NCBI RefSeq assembly: GCF_037190085.1
Contig: NZ_JBBCJO010000005.1
Coordinates: 984,041-1,048,040, forward strand
Direction: 5' to 3'
Source: Gemmatimonas aurantiaca
GTDB taxonomy: Bacteria > Gemmatimonadota > Gemmatimonadetes > Gemmatimonadales > Gemmatimonadaceae
Length of the DNA: 64,000 nt
The notes under the pieces are model-generated. The model saw only the letters and a list, made by a program, of their open reading frames with translations. It did no database searches and was not told the origin of the DNA. A program made the translations under genes and the position numbers. Below, piece after piece: positions 36,824 through 46,366 of this stretch (within the stretch, counting starts at the first letter, position 1; every line of letters starts with the position of its first letter).

Positions 36824-37261
36824 ATGAATCCCACCGCCACTACCATGAACGGCCTGGCGTCCGTGCTGCTATTCTCGGCCGTGGCCGTGCTTTTCGGCTG
36901 GAGCTTCCGGCGGGTCGCCACACGCGGAAGCGCCACGGCGCAGGCCGGCGCGTGGCTGGGTGGCGCGGCGATCGTCGCCGGACTCATGACGATGCGGGTT
37001 CGTCAGATGCAGACGGTGCTCGGACTCTCACCCGAACAGCAATCGTCGTTGCCGGTCTTTTGGTGGATCTTTCCCATGTGGGTGGTCGCGCTCGGCGCCG
37101 TGGTTCTACTCATCCGTCGCGATATCCGGAACCTCGCACCTCAATCCATTGTCCGTACTACCGGACGGATTCTGGGAATCTTCTGGCTGGGCACACTGGT
37201 CTACCTGATCGCATTCGCGATACTCGACGTCACGCCGAGCCTGATTCCGATCACAAGGTGA
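36824..37261 (+). CDS. small four-helix membrane protein, unknown
   Basis: 145 residues from ATG 36824; an ATG at 36785 would add 13 charged residues. Four hydrophobic segments are seen: ASVLLFSAVAVLFGWSF, AWLGGAAIVAGLMTM, WWIFPMWVVALGAVVLLI and LGIFWLGTLVYLIAFAIL. No motif is recognised. It is 24 bases ahead of the VOC gene on the same strand, so cotranscription is likely. Confidence 0.7.
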   Translation: MNPTATTMNGLASVLLFSAVAVLFGWSFRRVATRGSATAQAGAWLGGAAIVAGLMTMRVRQMQTVLGLSPEQQSSLPVFWWIFPMWVVALGAVVLLIRRDIRNLAPQSIVRTTGRILGIFWLGTLVYLIAFAILDVTPSLIPITR

Positions 37262-37285
37262 CCGTATTTTCACGATGAGGGTACC

Positions 37286-37651
37286 ATGATTCTCGGACTT
37301 CGGACGGTCATCTATCCCGTGCACGATCTGCCGGCAGGCAAAGAGTGGTATGCCCAGGTGCTCGGCCTGCAAGCGTATTTCGACGAACCGTTCTACGTGG
37401 GTTTCAACGTGGGCGGGTTCGAACTGGGGCTCATCCCCGATGGACAGGCTGGCACGGTGGGTCCCCAACCGTTGTGGGGTGTCTCCGACGCCGATGCATC
37501 GTTCGCGCGCCTGATCGAGCTGGGAGCCACGTCGCTGGAGCCGGTCACCGAGGTGGGCGGTGGGATCAAAGTGGCGGCGGTGCTCGACCCGTTCGGCAAC
37601 CGATTCGGGATCATCGAGAACCCACACTTCGATCGGTCAAGCATCAGGTGA
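37286..37651 (+). CDS. VOC-family (glyoxalase/bleomycin-resistance-like) protein
   Basis: 121 residues. A single vicinal-oxygen-chelate module: LRTVIYPVHDLPAGKEWYAQVLG at the start and AAVLDPFGNRFGIIENP at the end are standard for the fold. Members bind metals or small electrophiles and act as lyases, dioxygenases or resistance proteins. The substrate cannot be inferred. A separate VOC gene follows 56 bases downstream. Confidence 0.9.
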   Translation: MILGLRTVIYPVHDLPAGKEWYAQVLGLQAYFDEPFYVGFNVGGFELGLIPDGQAGTVGPQPLWGVSDADASFARLIELGATSLEPVTEVGGGIKVAAVLDPFGNRFGIIENPHFDRSSIR

Positions 37652-37707
37652 CGTGTGGATGGGCCGATGGACGCCACAACCGGCACAACATTTTCGCGGA
37701 GACACCC

Positions 37708-38193
37708 ATGAGCAACCCTGCCAAGAATACGGTCTGCGTGTGGTACGACAACGGTGCCGAAGAAGCGGCACGGTTTTACGCTCAGACCTTTCCGGATTCA
37801 TCCGTGGGCGCGGTGCATCGGGCGCCCGGTGACTTTCCGTCGGGAAAGCAGGGAGACGTGCTGACGGTCGAGTTCACGGTCATGGGTATCCCATGCATCG
37901 GACTCAATGGAGGTCCGGCGTTCAAGCACACCGAGGCCTTCTCGTTTCAGGTCGCGACCGTCGATCAGGAAGAAACCGATCGCTACTGGAACGCGATCGT
38001 TGGTAGCGGTGGTGAGGAGAGCATGTGCGGTTGGTGCAGGGACAGATGGGGCGTGTCCTGGCAGATCACGCCGATTGCCCTCACCCGGGCGGTCGTCGAT
38101 CCCGATCGTGCGGTGGCCAAGCGGGTGTTCGAAGCCATGATGACGATGAAGAAGATCGATATCGCGGCCATCGAAGCCGCACGACGGGGCTGA
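37708..38193 (+). CDS. PhnB-like VOC protein (3-demethylubiquinone methyltransferase-like fold)
   Basis: 161 residues from ATG 37708. The PhnB/DUF899-type VOC layout is visible: VCVWYDNGAEEAARFYAQTFPDS, FTVMGIPCIGLNGGPAFKHTEAFSFQV and SMCGWCRDRWGVSWQITP. Such proteins are often annotated as 3-demethylubiquinone-9 3-methyltransferase-like, a label not proven for most members. Function unknown. Its stop is 10 bases from the convergent MATE stop. Confidence 0.9.
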   Translation: MSNPAKNTVCVWYDNGAEEAARFYAQTFPDSSVGAVHRAPGDFPSGKQGDVLTVEFTVMGIPCIGLNGGPAFKHTEAFSFQVATVDQEETDRYWNAIVGSGGEESMCGWCRDRWGVSWQITPIALTRAVVDPDRAVAKRVFEAMMTMKKIDIAAIEAARRG

Positions 38194-38203
38194 CAGCGGG
38201 CGG

Positions 38204-39601
38204 CTACCGGCCCAGCCCCAACTGGATCGCCCGCCACCGCCCCTGCTCGAATCGCCAGGCGCTCAACACACATCGCAGCGCATGCCCCATCACGATCGCC
38301 AACCAGATGTGATGGGGTTGGAGCTGCCCCATCGATTCCATGATGGTGAGAAAACCGATGGGCAGCGCGAACTGCGAAACGAGCGTGATATACAGCGGAC
38401 TCCTGGTGTCACCGGTGCCCTGCAATCCGCCGGTGAATGTGAGCGCCACGGTGATGAACAGACCCGACACACTCAGGTATGCGAGCAACTCGCGGCCGAT
38501 GCGCACGACGTCGGGTTCGGTCATGCCGAAGATGCTCAGCAGGAACTGCGGAATGAGCAAGAACGTCACCCCGACCGCCGCGGCGATGGAGAGTCCGATC
38601 TTCGCCGCATGACGCACGGCCAGGCGGCTGCGTTCGGGGTGGCCTGCCCCGAGGTTCTGGCCGGCCACGGCCGCCGCGGCGCCCATGAGCCCCACCGACG
38701 TCCAGGTCACCAGCGAGAACAACTGGGTGTATCCCACCACATACGCCGCCTGCGCTTCCGCACTGTTGGCCGTGGAACCGATGAAGCGCAGCAGCATCAC
38801 CCCCGCCACGTTCATCGCGATGCCCTGCAGGCCCGTGGGCAAGCCGAAGCGGAACAACGCCCGGATGATCTCCCAGTCGGGCTTCCACGACATGCCGCGG
38901 AAATCGATCACCCATGCGCCGCTGAACAACTTCATGATCGCGTAGATCGCCACCAGTCCGCTGGAGATCATCACGCCCGCCGCTGCACCCGCCGTGCCCA
39001 TGGCGGGAATCGGTCCCGCGCCGCGGATGAGCAACACATTGAACACCACATTGCCGATGGTGAGGGCGATGCCGAGCCGCATGGGTGTGCGTGAATCACC
39101 CGCCGCCCGCAGCGCCCCACCCAGCATGAAGAACATCATCATGCCGAATCCGAACACGAACATGATGCGAAGAAACGGCAGCGCTTCGGCCTGCACCGTG
39201 GGCGATGCATGCACGAGCCCCAGCAGTGTCGGCGCCAGGACATATCCCACCGGTGCGAGCACACCGACACTCAGTCCCAATGCCAACAGGAACGCCTGCG
39301 ACGCCGCACGGTTCACGCCCGCATGATCGCCCGCTCCCGCAAATCGGGCCACCAGCACCGCCATCCCACTGAACAGCGACGAGATGAACACCATCACCAC
39401 CAGAAACACCTGGTAGCCCACCCCCATCGCGGCGTTGCCCGCAAACCCCACGAGATGACCGACCAGTGCGTGATCGATCATCCCCTGGGCTCCGGCAATC
39501 ACGTTCTGCACCACCGATGGCCACGCCATCTTCCACACCGCGGGACCAATGGGTCCTTCGACGATCGAACGGTCGATGGAGCGCGGGGACGACGTGGCCA
39601 T
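38204..39601 (-). CDS. MATE-family efflux transporter
   Basis: 465 residues with about 12 transmembrane helices. IGPAVWKMAWPSVVQNVIAG at the start, DHALVGHLVGFAGNAAMGVG and GPIPAMGTAGAAAGVMISS are typical of the multidrug and toxic compound extrusion family. It would export drugs or metabolites using Na+ or H+ gradients. It faces the PaaZ gene on the same strand with a gap of 57 bases, and may be cotranscribed at the distal end of the paa genes, although no functional link is evident. Confidence 0.92.
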   Translation of the reverse strand: MATSSPRSIDRSIVEGPIGPAVWKMAWPSVVQNVIAGAQGMIDHALVGHLVGFAGNAAMGVGYQVFLVVMVFISSLFSGMAVLVARFAGAGDHAGVNRAASQAFLLALGLSVGVLAPVGYVLAPTLLGLVHASPTVQAEALPFLRIMFVFGFGMMMFFMLGGALRAAGDSRTPMRLGIALTIGNVVFNVLLIRGAGPIPAMGTAGAAAGVMISSGLVAIYAIMKLFSGAWVIDFRGMSWKPDWEIIRALFRFGLPTGLQGIAMNVAGVMLLRFIGSTANSAEAQAAYVVGYTQLFSLVTWTSVGLMGAAAAVAGQNLGAGHPERSRLAVRHAAKIGLSIAAAVGVTFLLIPQFLLSIFGMTEPDVVRIGRELLAYLSVSGLFITVALTFTGGLQGTGDTRSPLYITLVSQFALPIGFLTIMESMGQLQPHHIWLAIVMGHALRCVLSAWRFEQGRWRAIQLGLGR

Positions 39602-39658
39602 TGTCAGGAGGCAAGAGAGGGAGTCAGTTCAACACGGATGACAGGGCATGCAGGTCCC

Positions 39659-41725
39659 TCAGGATACCTGCGCAGGGGCCTTGACGTCACCACGCGCCAC
39701 CAGCGTCAGGATCGAGTAGACCGCGACCGCCTCGTCGTTCTGGTTGAACACCTCCACGTCCCACTCCACCACACCCTGCGGGATGGTGCCTTCGGGCACG
39801 TCCTTGGCCGTCTTCTGCTTCACGGTCAGACGCACATGAATGGTGTCACCGGGATACACGGGCTTCGTGAAACGCAGTTTCTCGAGACCGTAGTTGGCGA
39901 GCACCGGACCGAGGTCGGGATCGACGAACAGACCGGCCGCCGCCGACACCACGAAGTACCCGTGCGCCACCCGTCCTTCGAACACGCCGTTGCTGCGCGC
40001 ATGCTCGTCGTTCATGTGCGCATAGAACGTATCGCCGCTCAATGCCGCGAACGCTTCCACATCGGCCAGCGTGATCTGACGCGACTTCGTGATGATCGTA
40101 TCGCCCACCTGCAACTGATCGAACGTCTTCCGGAACGGATGCACCGTGTCCTTCACTTCCTCGGCGCCCTTCGTCCATTCGCGCGTGATGGCGGTGAGCA
40201 TGCTCGGACTTCCCTGCAACGCCACCCGCTGCAGATAGTGCGTCACCCCGCGCGCACCGCCCATTTCCTCGCCACCACCGGCACGCCCCGGGCCGCCATG
40301 CACGAGATTCGGCAACGGGGAGCCATGCCCGGTGCTCTCCTTCGCACTGGAGCGATCGAGCACCAGCAGACGACCGTGGTACGGTGCCACGCCCAGCACC
40401 ACCTTCTGCGCCACCGCCGGATCGGCCGTCACCAGTGAACCCACGAGCGAGCCGCGCCCCAGACGCGCGAGTTGCACGGCTTCATCGAGCGTCCGGTACG
40501 GCATCACGGTGTTCACCGGTCCGAACGCTTCGATATCGTGCGGTTCGAGACGGGTGAGCGGATCGGCGCAGTACAGCAGTTCGGGCGAATAGAACGCGCC
40601 TTTGCTACGATCGGCGCCCACCACCGCGAAGTCGTCATTGCCGTACACACGCTCGGCTGCGGCACGGATGCGGGCCGCGCTCTCACCCACCGAACGCACC
40701 TGACTGGCCGATGCGAGCGGTCCCATGCGCACACCCTCCGCCGTCGGACTGCCGATGGTGGTGCTGGCCAACCGCTTCGACACCGCCTTGATCACCTCTT
40801 CCTCGAGTCCGCTGGGCACGATCGTGCGACGGATGGCCGTACACTTCTGACCGGCCTTGGTGGTCATCTCGCGCACCACCTCCTTCACGAACAGATCGAA
40901 CTCCTCGGTGCCCGGCGTGGCATCGGGGCCAAGAATGCAGCAGTTGAGCGAATCGGCCTCCATGTTGAAGCGCACGGAGTTGGCCACGATCGACTTGCTC
41001 TGACGCAGCTTCTGGCCGGTGGACGCCGAACCGGTGAAAGCCACCACGTCCTGCTCTTCCACGTGTTCGAGCAGATCGCGCGCATCGCCGCAGATGAGCT
41101 GCAGGGCGCCTTCCGGAAACTCGCCCGTCTCGATGATCGCCCGGAACACCGCTTCGGTGAGATGACTGCCCGTGGTGGACGGCTTCACGATGCAGGGCAC
41201 ACCGGCCACCAGCGCCGGCGCCAGCTTCTCGAGCATGCCCCACACGGGGAAGTTGAAGGCATTGATGTGTACCCCCGCGCCTTCGAGCGGCACCAGAATG
41301 TGCCGCCCCACGAAGGTCCCGCCCTTCGACAGCGGTTCGGTGGGCCCTTCCACATGGAAGCGCTCGTTCGTGAATTCACGACGCCCACGGCTGGCATAGG
41401 CGAAGAACGTGCCGATACCGCCCTCGATGTCGACCCACGAATCGGTGCGTGTGGCACCGGTCATGTACGACAGGGGATAGAACTCTTCCTTGCGCGCCAT
41501 GAGCGCCTGGGCCACGCGCTTGAGACGCACCGCCCGTTCATGGAACGTGAGGTCGCGCAGCCGGGGACCGCCCGCCGTCCGGGCATAGTTCAGCATCGCC
41601 CTGAAATCGAGTCCATGACTCGACGCATCGCCGATCTTCTCGCCGGTCACCGCATCGATCAGATCCGTGCGCGGGCCCGTGCCCGTGACCCACTCGCCAA
41701 GGGCGTAGTTCTGCACCGTCAACAT
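39659..41725 (-). CDS. paaZ: PaaZ: bifunctional oxepin-CoA hydrolase / 3-oxo-5,6-dehydrosuberyl-CoA semialdehyde dehydrogenase
   Basis: 688 residues, the usual length. The N-terminal ~520 residues are an aldehyde dehydrogenase: VQNYALGEWVTGTGPRTDLI at the start and KAGQKCTAIRRTIVP with the catalytic Cys. The C-terminal ~150 residues are a MaoC/hotdog enoyl-CoA hydratase: FAALSGDTFYAHMNDEHAR and RVAHGYFVVSAAAGLF. The enzyme opens the oxepin ring and oxidises the resulting semialdehyde in phenylacetate catabolism. ATG 41725 overlaps the PaaY stop (TGATG). It is the last gene of the minus-strand cluster. Confidence 0.95.
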   Translation of the reverse strand: MLTVQNYALGEWVTGTGPRTDLIDAVTGEKIGDASSHGLDFRAMLNYARTAGGPRLRDLTFHERAVRLKRVAQALMARKEEFYPLSYMTGATRTDSWVDIEGGIGTFFAYASRGRREFTNERFHVEGPTEPLSKGGTFVGRHILVPLEGAGVHINAFNFPVWGMLEKLAPALVAGVPCIVKPSTTGSHLTEAVFRAIIETGEFPEGALQLICGDARDLLEHVEEQDVVAFTGSASTGQKLRQSKSIVANSVRFNMEADSLNCCILGPDATPGTEEFDLFVKEVVREMTTKAGQKCTAIRRTIVPSGLEEEVIKAVSKRLASTTIGSPTAEGVRMGPLASASQVRSVGESAARIRAAAERVYGNDDFAVVGADRSKGAFYSPELLYCADPLTRLEPHDIEAFGPVNTVMPYRTLDEAVQLARLGRGSLVGSLVTADPAVAQKVVLGVAPYHGRLLVLDRSSAKESTGHGSPLPNLVHGGPGRAGGGEEMGGARGVTHYLQRVALQGSPSMLTAITREWTKGAEEVKDTVHPFRKTFDQLQVGDTIITKSRQITLADVEAFAALSGDTFYAHMNDEHARSNGVFEGRVAHGYFVVSAAAGLFVDPDLGPVLANYGLEKLRFTKPVYPGDTIHVRLTVKQKTAKDVPEGTIPQGVVEWDVEVFNQNDEAVAVYSILTLVARGDVKAPAQVS

Positions 41726-42336
41726 CAACCGTATTCCTCGCGTGAGCGCTGGGTGTCCTGCCAGTTCTTGAGCATCGCCATCTGGTTCGGCCGGTCGGCG
41801 GGCAGGCTGCGCAACGGTTCCACCTCGCGCCACGATGCCCGCATGGCCGCCGGCAACTGCTGATACAGCGCCGTGCCTTCGGTTTTCCATGCCAGCATCT
41901 CGTCGCTGACATCCTTCACGATCCGGGCCGGGTTGCCGACCACCACCTTGCGCGGTGGAATCTCCATGCCGGTGGGCACGAAGCAGAGCGCGCCGAGGAT
42001 GCAGCCGCTCCCCACCACCGCATTGTCCATCACCACGGCGTTCATGCCCACGAGGGCGTTCGCGCCGATGCGTGCACCGTGCACGACGGCGCCGTGTCCG
42101 ATGTGCGCCGAGGCTTCGAGCGTCACGACCACGCCGGGGAACATGTGCACCGTGCAGTTCTCCTGCACATTGCAACCGTCCTCGATCACGATGCCGCCCC
42201 AGTCGCCCCGAATCGCGGCCCCCGGGCCGACGTACACATCCTTGCCGATGATCACATTGCCCGTGACCGTCGCCTGCGGATGAATGAACGCCGATTCGTC
42301 GATGACCGGGATGAATCCGTCGAACGCGTAGATCAT
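41725..42336 (-). CDS. paaY: PaaY-like hexapeptide-repeat protein (gamma-carbonic-anhydrase fold)
   Basis: 203 residues from ATG 42336. Left-handed beta-helix hexapeptide repeats run through most of the protein (VTGNVIIGKDVYVGPGAAIRGD, CTVHMFPGVV, IGHGAVVHGARIGANALVGMNAVV). The C-terminal VEPLRSLPADRPNQM is typical of PaaY rather than other gamma-carbonic-anhydrase relatives. PaaY is a thioesterase in phenylacetate catabolism that relieves dead-end CoA products. Its stop overlaps paaZ. Confidence 0.9.
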   Translation of the reverse strand: MIYAFDGFIPVIDESAFIHPQATVTGNVIIGKDVYVGPGAAIRGDWGGIVIEDGCNVQENCTVHMFPGVVVTLEASAHIGHGAVVHGARIGANALVGMNAVVMDNAVVGSGCILGALCFVPTGMEIPPRKVVVGNPARIVKDVSDEMLAWKTEGTALYQQLPAAMRASWREVEPLRSLPADRPNQMAMLKNWQDTQRSREEYG

Positions 42337-42379
42337 GAATGTCTCGTACAACCGTGCATGGAGAGTATCGGAGAGCGCA

Positions 42380-43618
<1,239 letters not shown>

Positions 43619-43650
43619 CGTGTACCCTGATCCGAAGTTCCGGTGATGAC

Positions 43651-44130
43651 TCACCTGGATGATTCACCTGAGGACTCACCCGATGGTTCCCGTGACACTG
43701 CCTGCGACACCACCGGCGATATCACATGCGGGCGCGTCGTGCGATACACCGTGCCGCGAAAATACCCCACCGCCACATCGTCCTGATTGGTGACCGTCAC
43801 CTCGCAGAACGCGAGGCGGTTGGTCGTGCTCTGCTCGACCGCCGCGGCCGTGAGCACATCACCCGGACGCACGGCCACCGGGAAGCTGATGCTGCAGTCC
43901 ACCGCCACGCTGAGCATCCCACGGGCGTTGGTGGCAAACGCGAATGCGCTGTCGGCGAACGCGAACAACACCCCGCCGTGCAAGGTGCCGAATCCGTTCA
44001 CCATGTCGGCCCGCACCGGCATGCGGATGACCGAACGTCCCACGGCCGCTTCGAGCACCTCGGCGCCCATCCACTGCGAGAAGGCGTCGTGTTCCATGAG
44101 ATGCTGCACCACGGCCGCCGCATCGCTCAC
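43651..44130 (-). CDS. paaI: PaaI hotdog-fold phenylacetate-pathway thioesterase
   Basis: 159 residues. GFGTLHGGVLFAFADSAFAFA holds the HGG motif and the catalytic Asp typical of PaaI thioesterases, and the rest is the hotdog fold (SVAVDCSISFPVAVRPGDVL). The C-terminal ~20 residues are a Ser/Glu-rich tail with no structure. PaaI hydrolyses ring-hydroxylated phenylacetyl-CoA thioesters and may rescue the CoA pool. It overlaps paaH by four bases (44127-44130). Confidence 0.93.
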   Translation of the reverse strand: MSDAAAVVQHLMEHDAFSQWMGAEVLEAAVGRSVIRMPVRADMVNGFGTLHGGVLFAFADSAFAFATNARGMLSVAVDCSISFPVAVRPGDVLTAAAVEQSTTNRLAFCEVTVTNQDDVAVGYFRGTVYRTTRPHVISPVVSQAVSREPSGESSGESSR

Positions 44131-45347
44131 GAATCCCGCCGCGCATCGGAGGAAGACGGAGACGGAGACCCGGACAGCGGAGTTCCCGCGGCCACCGCAC
44201 GCCGGAGGCGCACGCTGGCCCGGTACCGCATGTCACCGCTCTCCCGATACAACGCATCGAGTCGCGCGAGCACCGTCGCCGCGCCGATGGCGTCACCCCA
44301 CGCGAGCAGGCCACGGGGATAATTCACCCCGGTGGTCATGGCCAGTTCCACGTCCTCCGGCGTGCCGAGCTGCAGATGCACAAAATCCACGGCCTCGTTC
44401 ACCAGCATGGCCAGCACACGATCGACGATGGCCTGACCGAGCGCCGCATCTTCGGTGGGCGCGGGCTTCGTCGCACCGTCACGGTGATCGTAGAAGCCAC
44501 GCCCCGTTTTTTTGCCCAGCCATCCGGCTTCGACGAGACGCTGCTGCTGCAGACTGGGCCGATAGCGCGGGTCCTGAAACATGCCATCGTACACCGAACG
44601 GGTGACGGCGAAATTCACGTCGAGCCCGATGAAATCCATGAGTTCGAACGGTCCCATGCGGAATCCACCGATCGTGCGCAGCGCCCAGTCGATCGTGGCG
44701 GCATCGGCAATGCCCTCTTCGCGGATGCGCAGCGCTTCGCCGTAAAACGGACGGGCCACCCGGTTGACCAGAAAGCCCGGAGTATCGGCCGCCATCACGG
44801 TGACCTTCTTCCACGACGTGACCAGCGCACGTGCGGCCGCAGCCACCGACCTGTCGGTGGTGATGGCCGGAATGATCTCCACCAGCGGCATGACCGGCGC
44901 CGGATTGAAGAAATGCACGCCCACCACGCGATGGCTGCCACGACAGGCGCCGGCAATGGCCGCGATCGACAGCGACGATGTGTTGCTGGCGAGGATGGTG
45001 TCGTCGGCCACCACGGTTTCGAGGGCGCGGAAGAGTTCCTGCTTCACGGCCAACTGCTCGACGATGGCTTCGATGACGATGCCACAATCGGCGAACGCCG
45101 CGAGTTGTGCGGTCTCCACACCTTCCACGTACGTGAAACGCCCCAGCACCGCATCGCCGGCCTCGCGCGTGAGCCGACCTTTCTCCACGTCACGCGCGAT
45201 GGCCTTCTCGTGTCCCGCACGCGCGCGCGGCAACGCGGCGGCAAACGCATCGGCGAGCACCACCTCGTGGCCGAACATCGCCGCCACCTGCGCGATGCCC
45301 GCACCCATGGCGCCCGCACCCACCACACCCACTTTCATCAGCGCCAT
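44127..45347 (-). CDS. paaH: PaaH-type 3-hydroxyacyl-CoA dehydrogenase
   Basis: 406 residues. The Rossmann motif KVGVVGAGAMGAGIAQVAAMFGH, SNTSSLSIAAIA and HFFNPAPVMPLVEII (His-Glu catalytic pair region), and the C-terminal FRMGPFELMDFIGLDVNFAV match the 3HCDH family. Two C-terminal 3HCDH domains are expected and the sequence repeats that layout (LAMTTGVNYPRGLLAWGD). It oxidises 3-hydroxyadipyl-CoA to 3-oxoadipyl-CoA with NAD+. The last ~15 residues are Ser/Pro-rich. It overlaps paaI and lies 6 bases after paaG. Confidence 0.92.
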   Translation of the reverse strand: MALMKVGVVGAGAMGAGIAQVAAMFGHEVVLADAFAAALPRARAGHEKAIARDVEKGRLTREAGDAVLGRFTYVEGVETAQLAAFADCGIVIEAIVEQLAVKQELFRALETVVADDTILASNTSSLSIAAIAGACRGSHRVVGVHFFNPAPVMPLVEIIPAITTDRSVAAAARALVTSWKKVTVMAADTPGFLVNRVARPFYGEALRIREEGIADAATIDWALRTIGGFRMGPFELMDFIGLDVNFAVTRSVYDGMFQDPRYRPSLQQQRLVEAGWLGKKTGRGFYDHRDGATKPAPTEDAALGQAIVDRVLAMLVNEAVDFVHLQLGTPEDVELAMTTGVNYPRGLLAWGDAIGAATVLARLDALYRESGDMRYRASVRLRRAVAAGTPLSGSPSPSSSDARRDS

Positions 45348-45353
45348 CGCGAA

Positions 45354-46151
45354 TCAGGCCCCGCGATAGACTGGCGCGCGCTTCTCAAGAAACGCCCGGA
45401 CCCCTTCTTCGTAGTCGGCCGTGCGTCCCGCTTCGTGCATGGCCTGTGCTTCCACGTCGAGCTGCGCGTCGAGATCGTTGCCGAACGACGCATTCATCGC
45501 CCGTTTGGTGAGCCCGAACCCGCGCGTCGCCTGCGTGGCCAGCTGTTTCGCCAGCTTCTGCACGGTGTCCATCAGGTCGGCCCTGGGCGCCACATCCCAG
45601 ATGAGTCCCCATGCTTTGGCCTGTGCCGCGCCCATCTTCTCGGCGAGAAAGAACATGCCCGTGGCCCGCTGCACCCCCACCAGACGCGGCACGAAGAACG
45701 TACCGCTGGTGTCGGGGATGAGGCCCAGCTTGGCGAAGCTCTCCACAAAACTCGCCTCCTCCGCTGCGATCGTGATGTCGCACGCGAACGCCAGGTTCGC
45801 GCCCGCACCGGCGGCGATGCCATTCACCGCGCACAACACCGGCTTCTCCAGCGAACGGATCGCCCGGATGACCGGGTTGTAGCAGATCTTCACGATCTCA
45901 CCGATGTCCGGCATCGGTCCCCCATCCTGCGGCAGCGCCTCCGCGAGGTCCTGACCGGCGCAGAACCCGCGTCCCGCGCCCGTAAGGACCACTGCACGCA
46001 CCGTCGGATCGTCCGCGGCCCGACGCAGCGCATCCTGCAGCGCGAACGCCATTTCGCGATTGAAGCTGTTGAGAACATCGGGGCGGTTCAGCGTCAGCGT
46101 GAGGACGCCATCCGCCTGTTCAACGAGGAGAGAAGAGGAGGAAGCAGACAT
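45354..46151 (-). CDS. paaG: PaaG-type ring 1,2-epoxyphenylacetyl-CoA isomerase (enoyl-CoA hydratase family)
   Basis: 265 residues from ATG 46151. Crotonase fold: LTLNRPDVLNSFN, GFCAGQDLAEALPQ and ICYNPVIRAIRSLEKPVLCA, then AAGAGANLAFACDITIA. AKLGLIPDTSGTFFVPRLVG contains the Asp region characteristic of PaaG over ordinary hydratases. PaaG isomerises 1,2-epoxyphenylacetyl-CoA to the oxepin form, the first reaction after epoxidation. It is the first gene of the minus-strand run, and its promoter should lie in 46152-46366. Confidence 0.9.
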   Translation of the reverse strand: MSASSSSLLVEQADGVLTLTLNRPDVLNSFNREMAFALQDALRRAADDPTVRAVVLTGAGRGFCAGQDLAEALPQDGGPMPDIGEIVKICYNPVIRAIRSLEKPVLCAVNGIAAGAGANLAFACDITIAAEEASFVESFAKLGLIPDTSGTFFVPRLVGVQRATGMFFLAEKMGAAQAKAWGLIWDVAPRADLMDTVQKLAKQLATQATRGFGLTKRAMNASFGNDLDAQLDVEAQAMHEAGRTADYEEGVRAFLEKRAPVYRGA

Positions 46152-46237
46152 CCGCGAAAGGTAGCATGCGACCATATCCGCTGCTGGTTGCCGTCGGATA
46201 CGATTCACGTCCGGAGCCCCACCCGTCGTCCCACATT

Positions 46238-46286
46238 GCGTGACACGCATCGGGGGGCGCATCGCGGGATGCGTGCAGCGTGACAC
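46238..46286. promoter_or_regulatory. candidate operator region between paaG and the divergent E1 gene
   Basis: Direct repeats GCGTGACAC occur at 46238-46246 and 46278-46286, 40 bases apart (about four helical turns). Between them, ACGCATC at 46245-46251 and GATGCGT at 46268-46274 form an inverted pair. The region sits in the 215-base divergent intergenic gap. Binding by a regulator is inference; no consensus -10/-35 is asserted. Confidence 0.4.
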
Positions 46287-46366
46287 ACGGGAACTCCCCG
46301 ATTTCCCGGGCGCGAATGCCTGTGCAAACTCCCGATTCGGCGGCGCATCGGGCAAATTATCAGGCT

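Noticed and set aside
44376..46283. Long plus-strand open frame across paaH and paaG
   Set aside because: Antisense to two well-recognised enzymes with catalytic motifs; its own sequence is Arg/His-rich and has no family.
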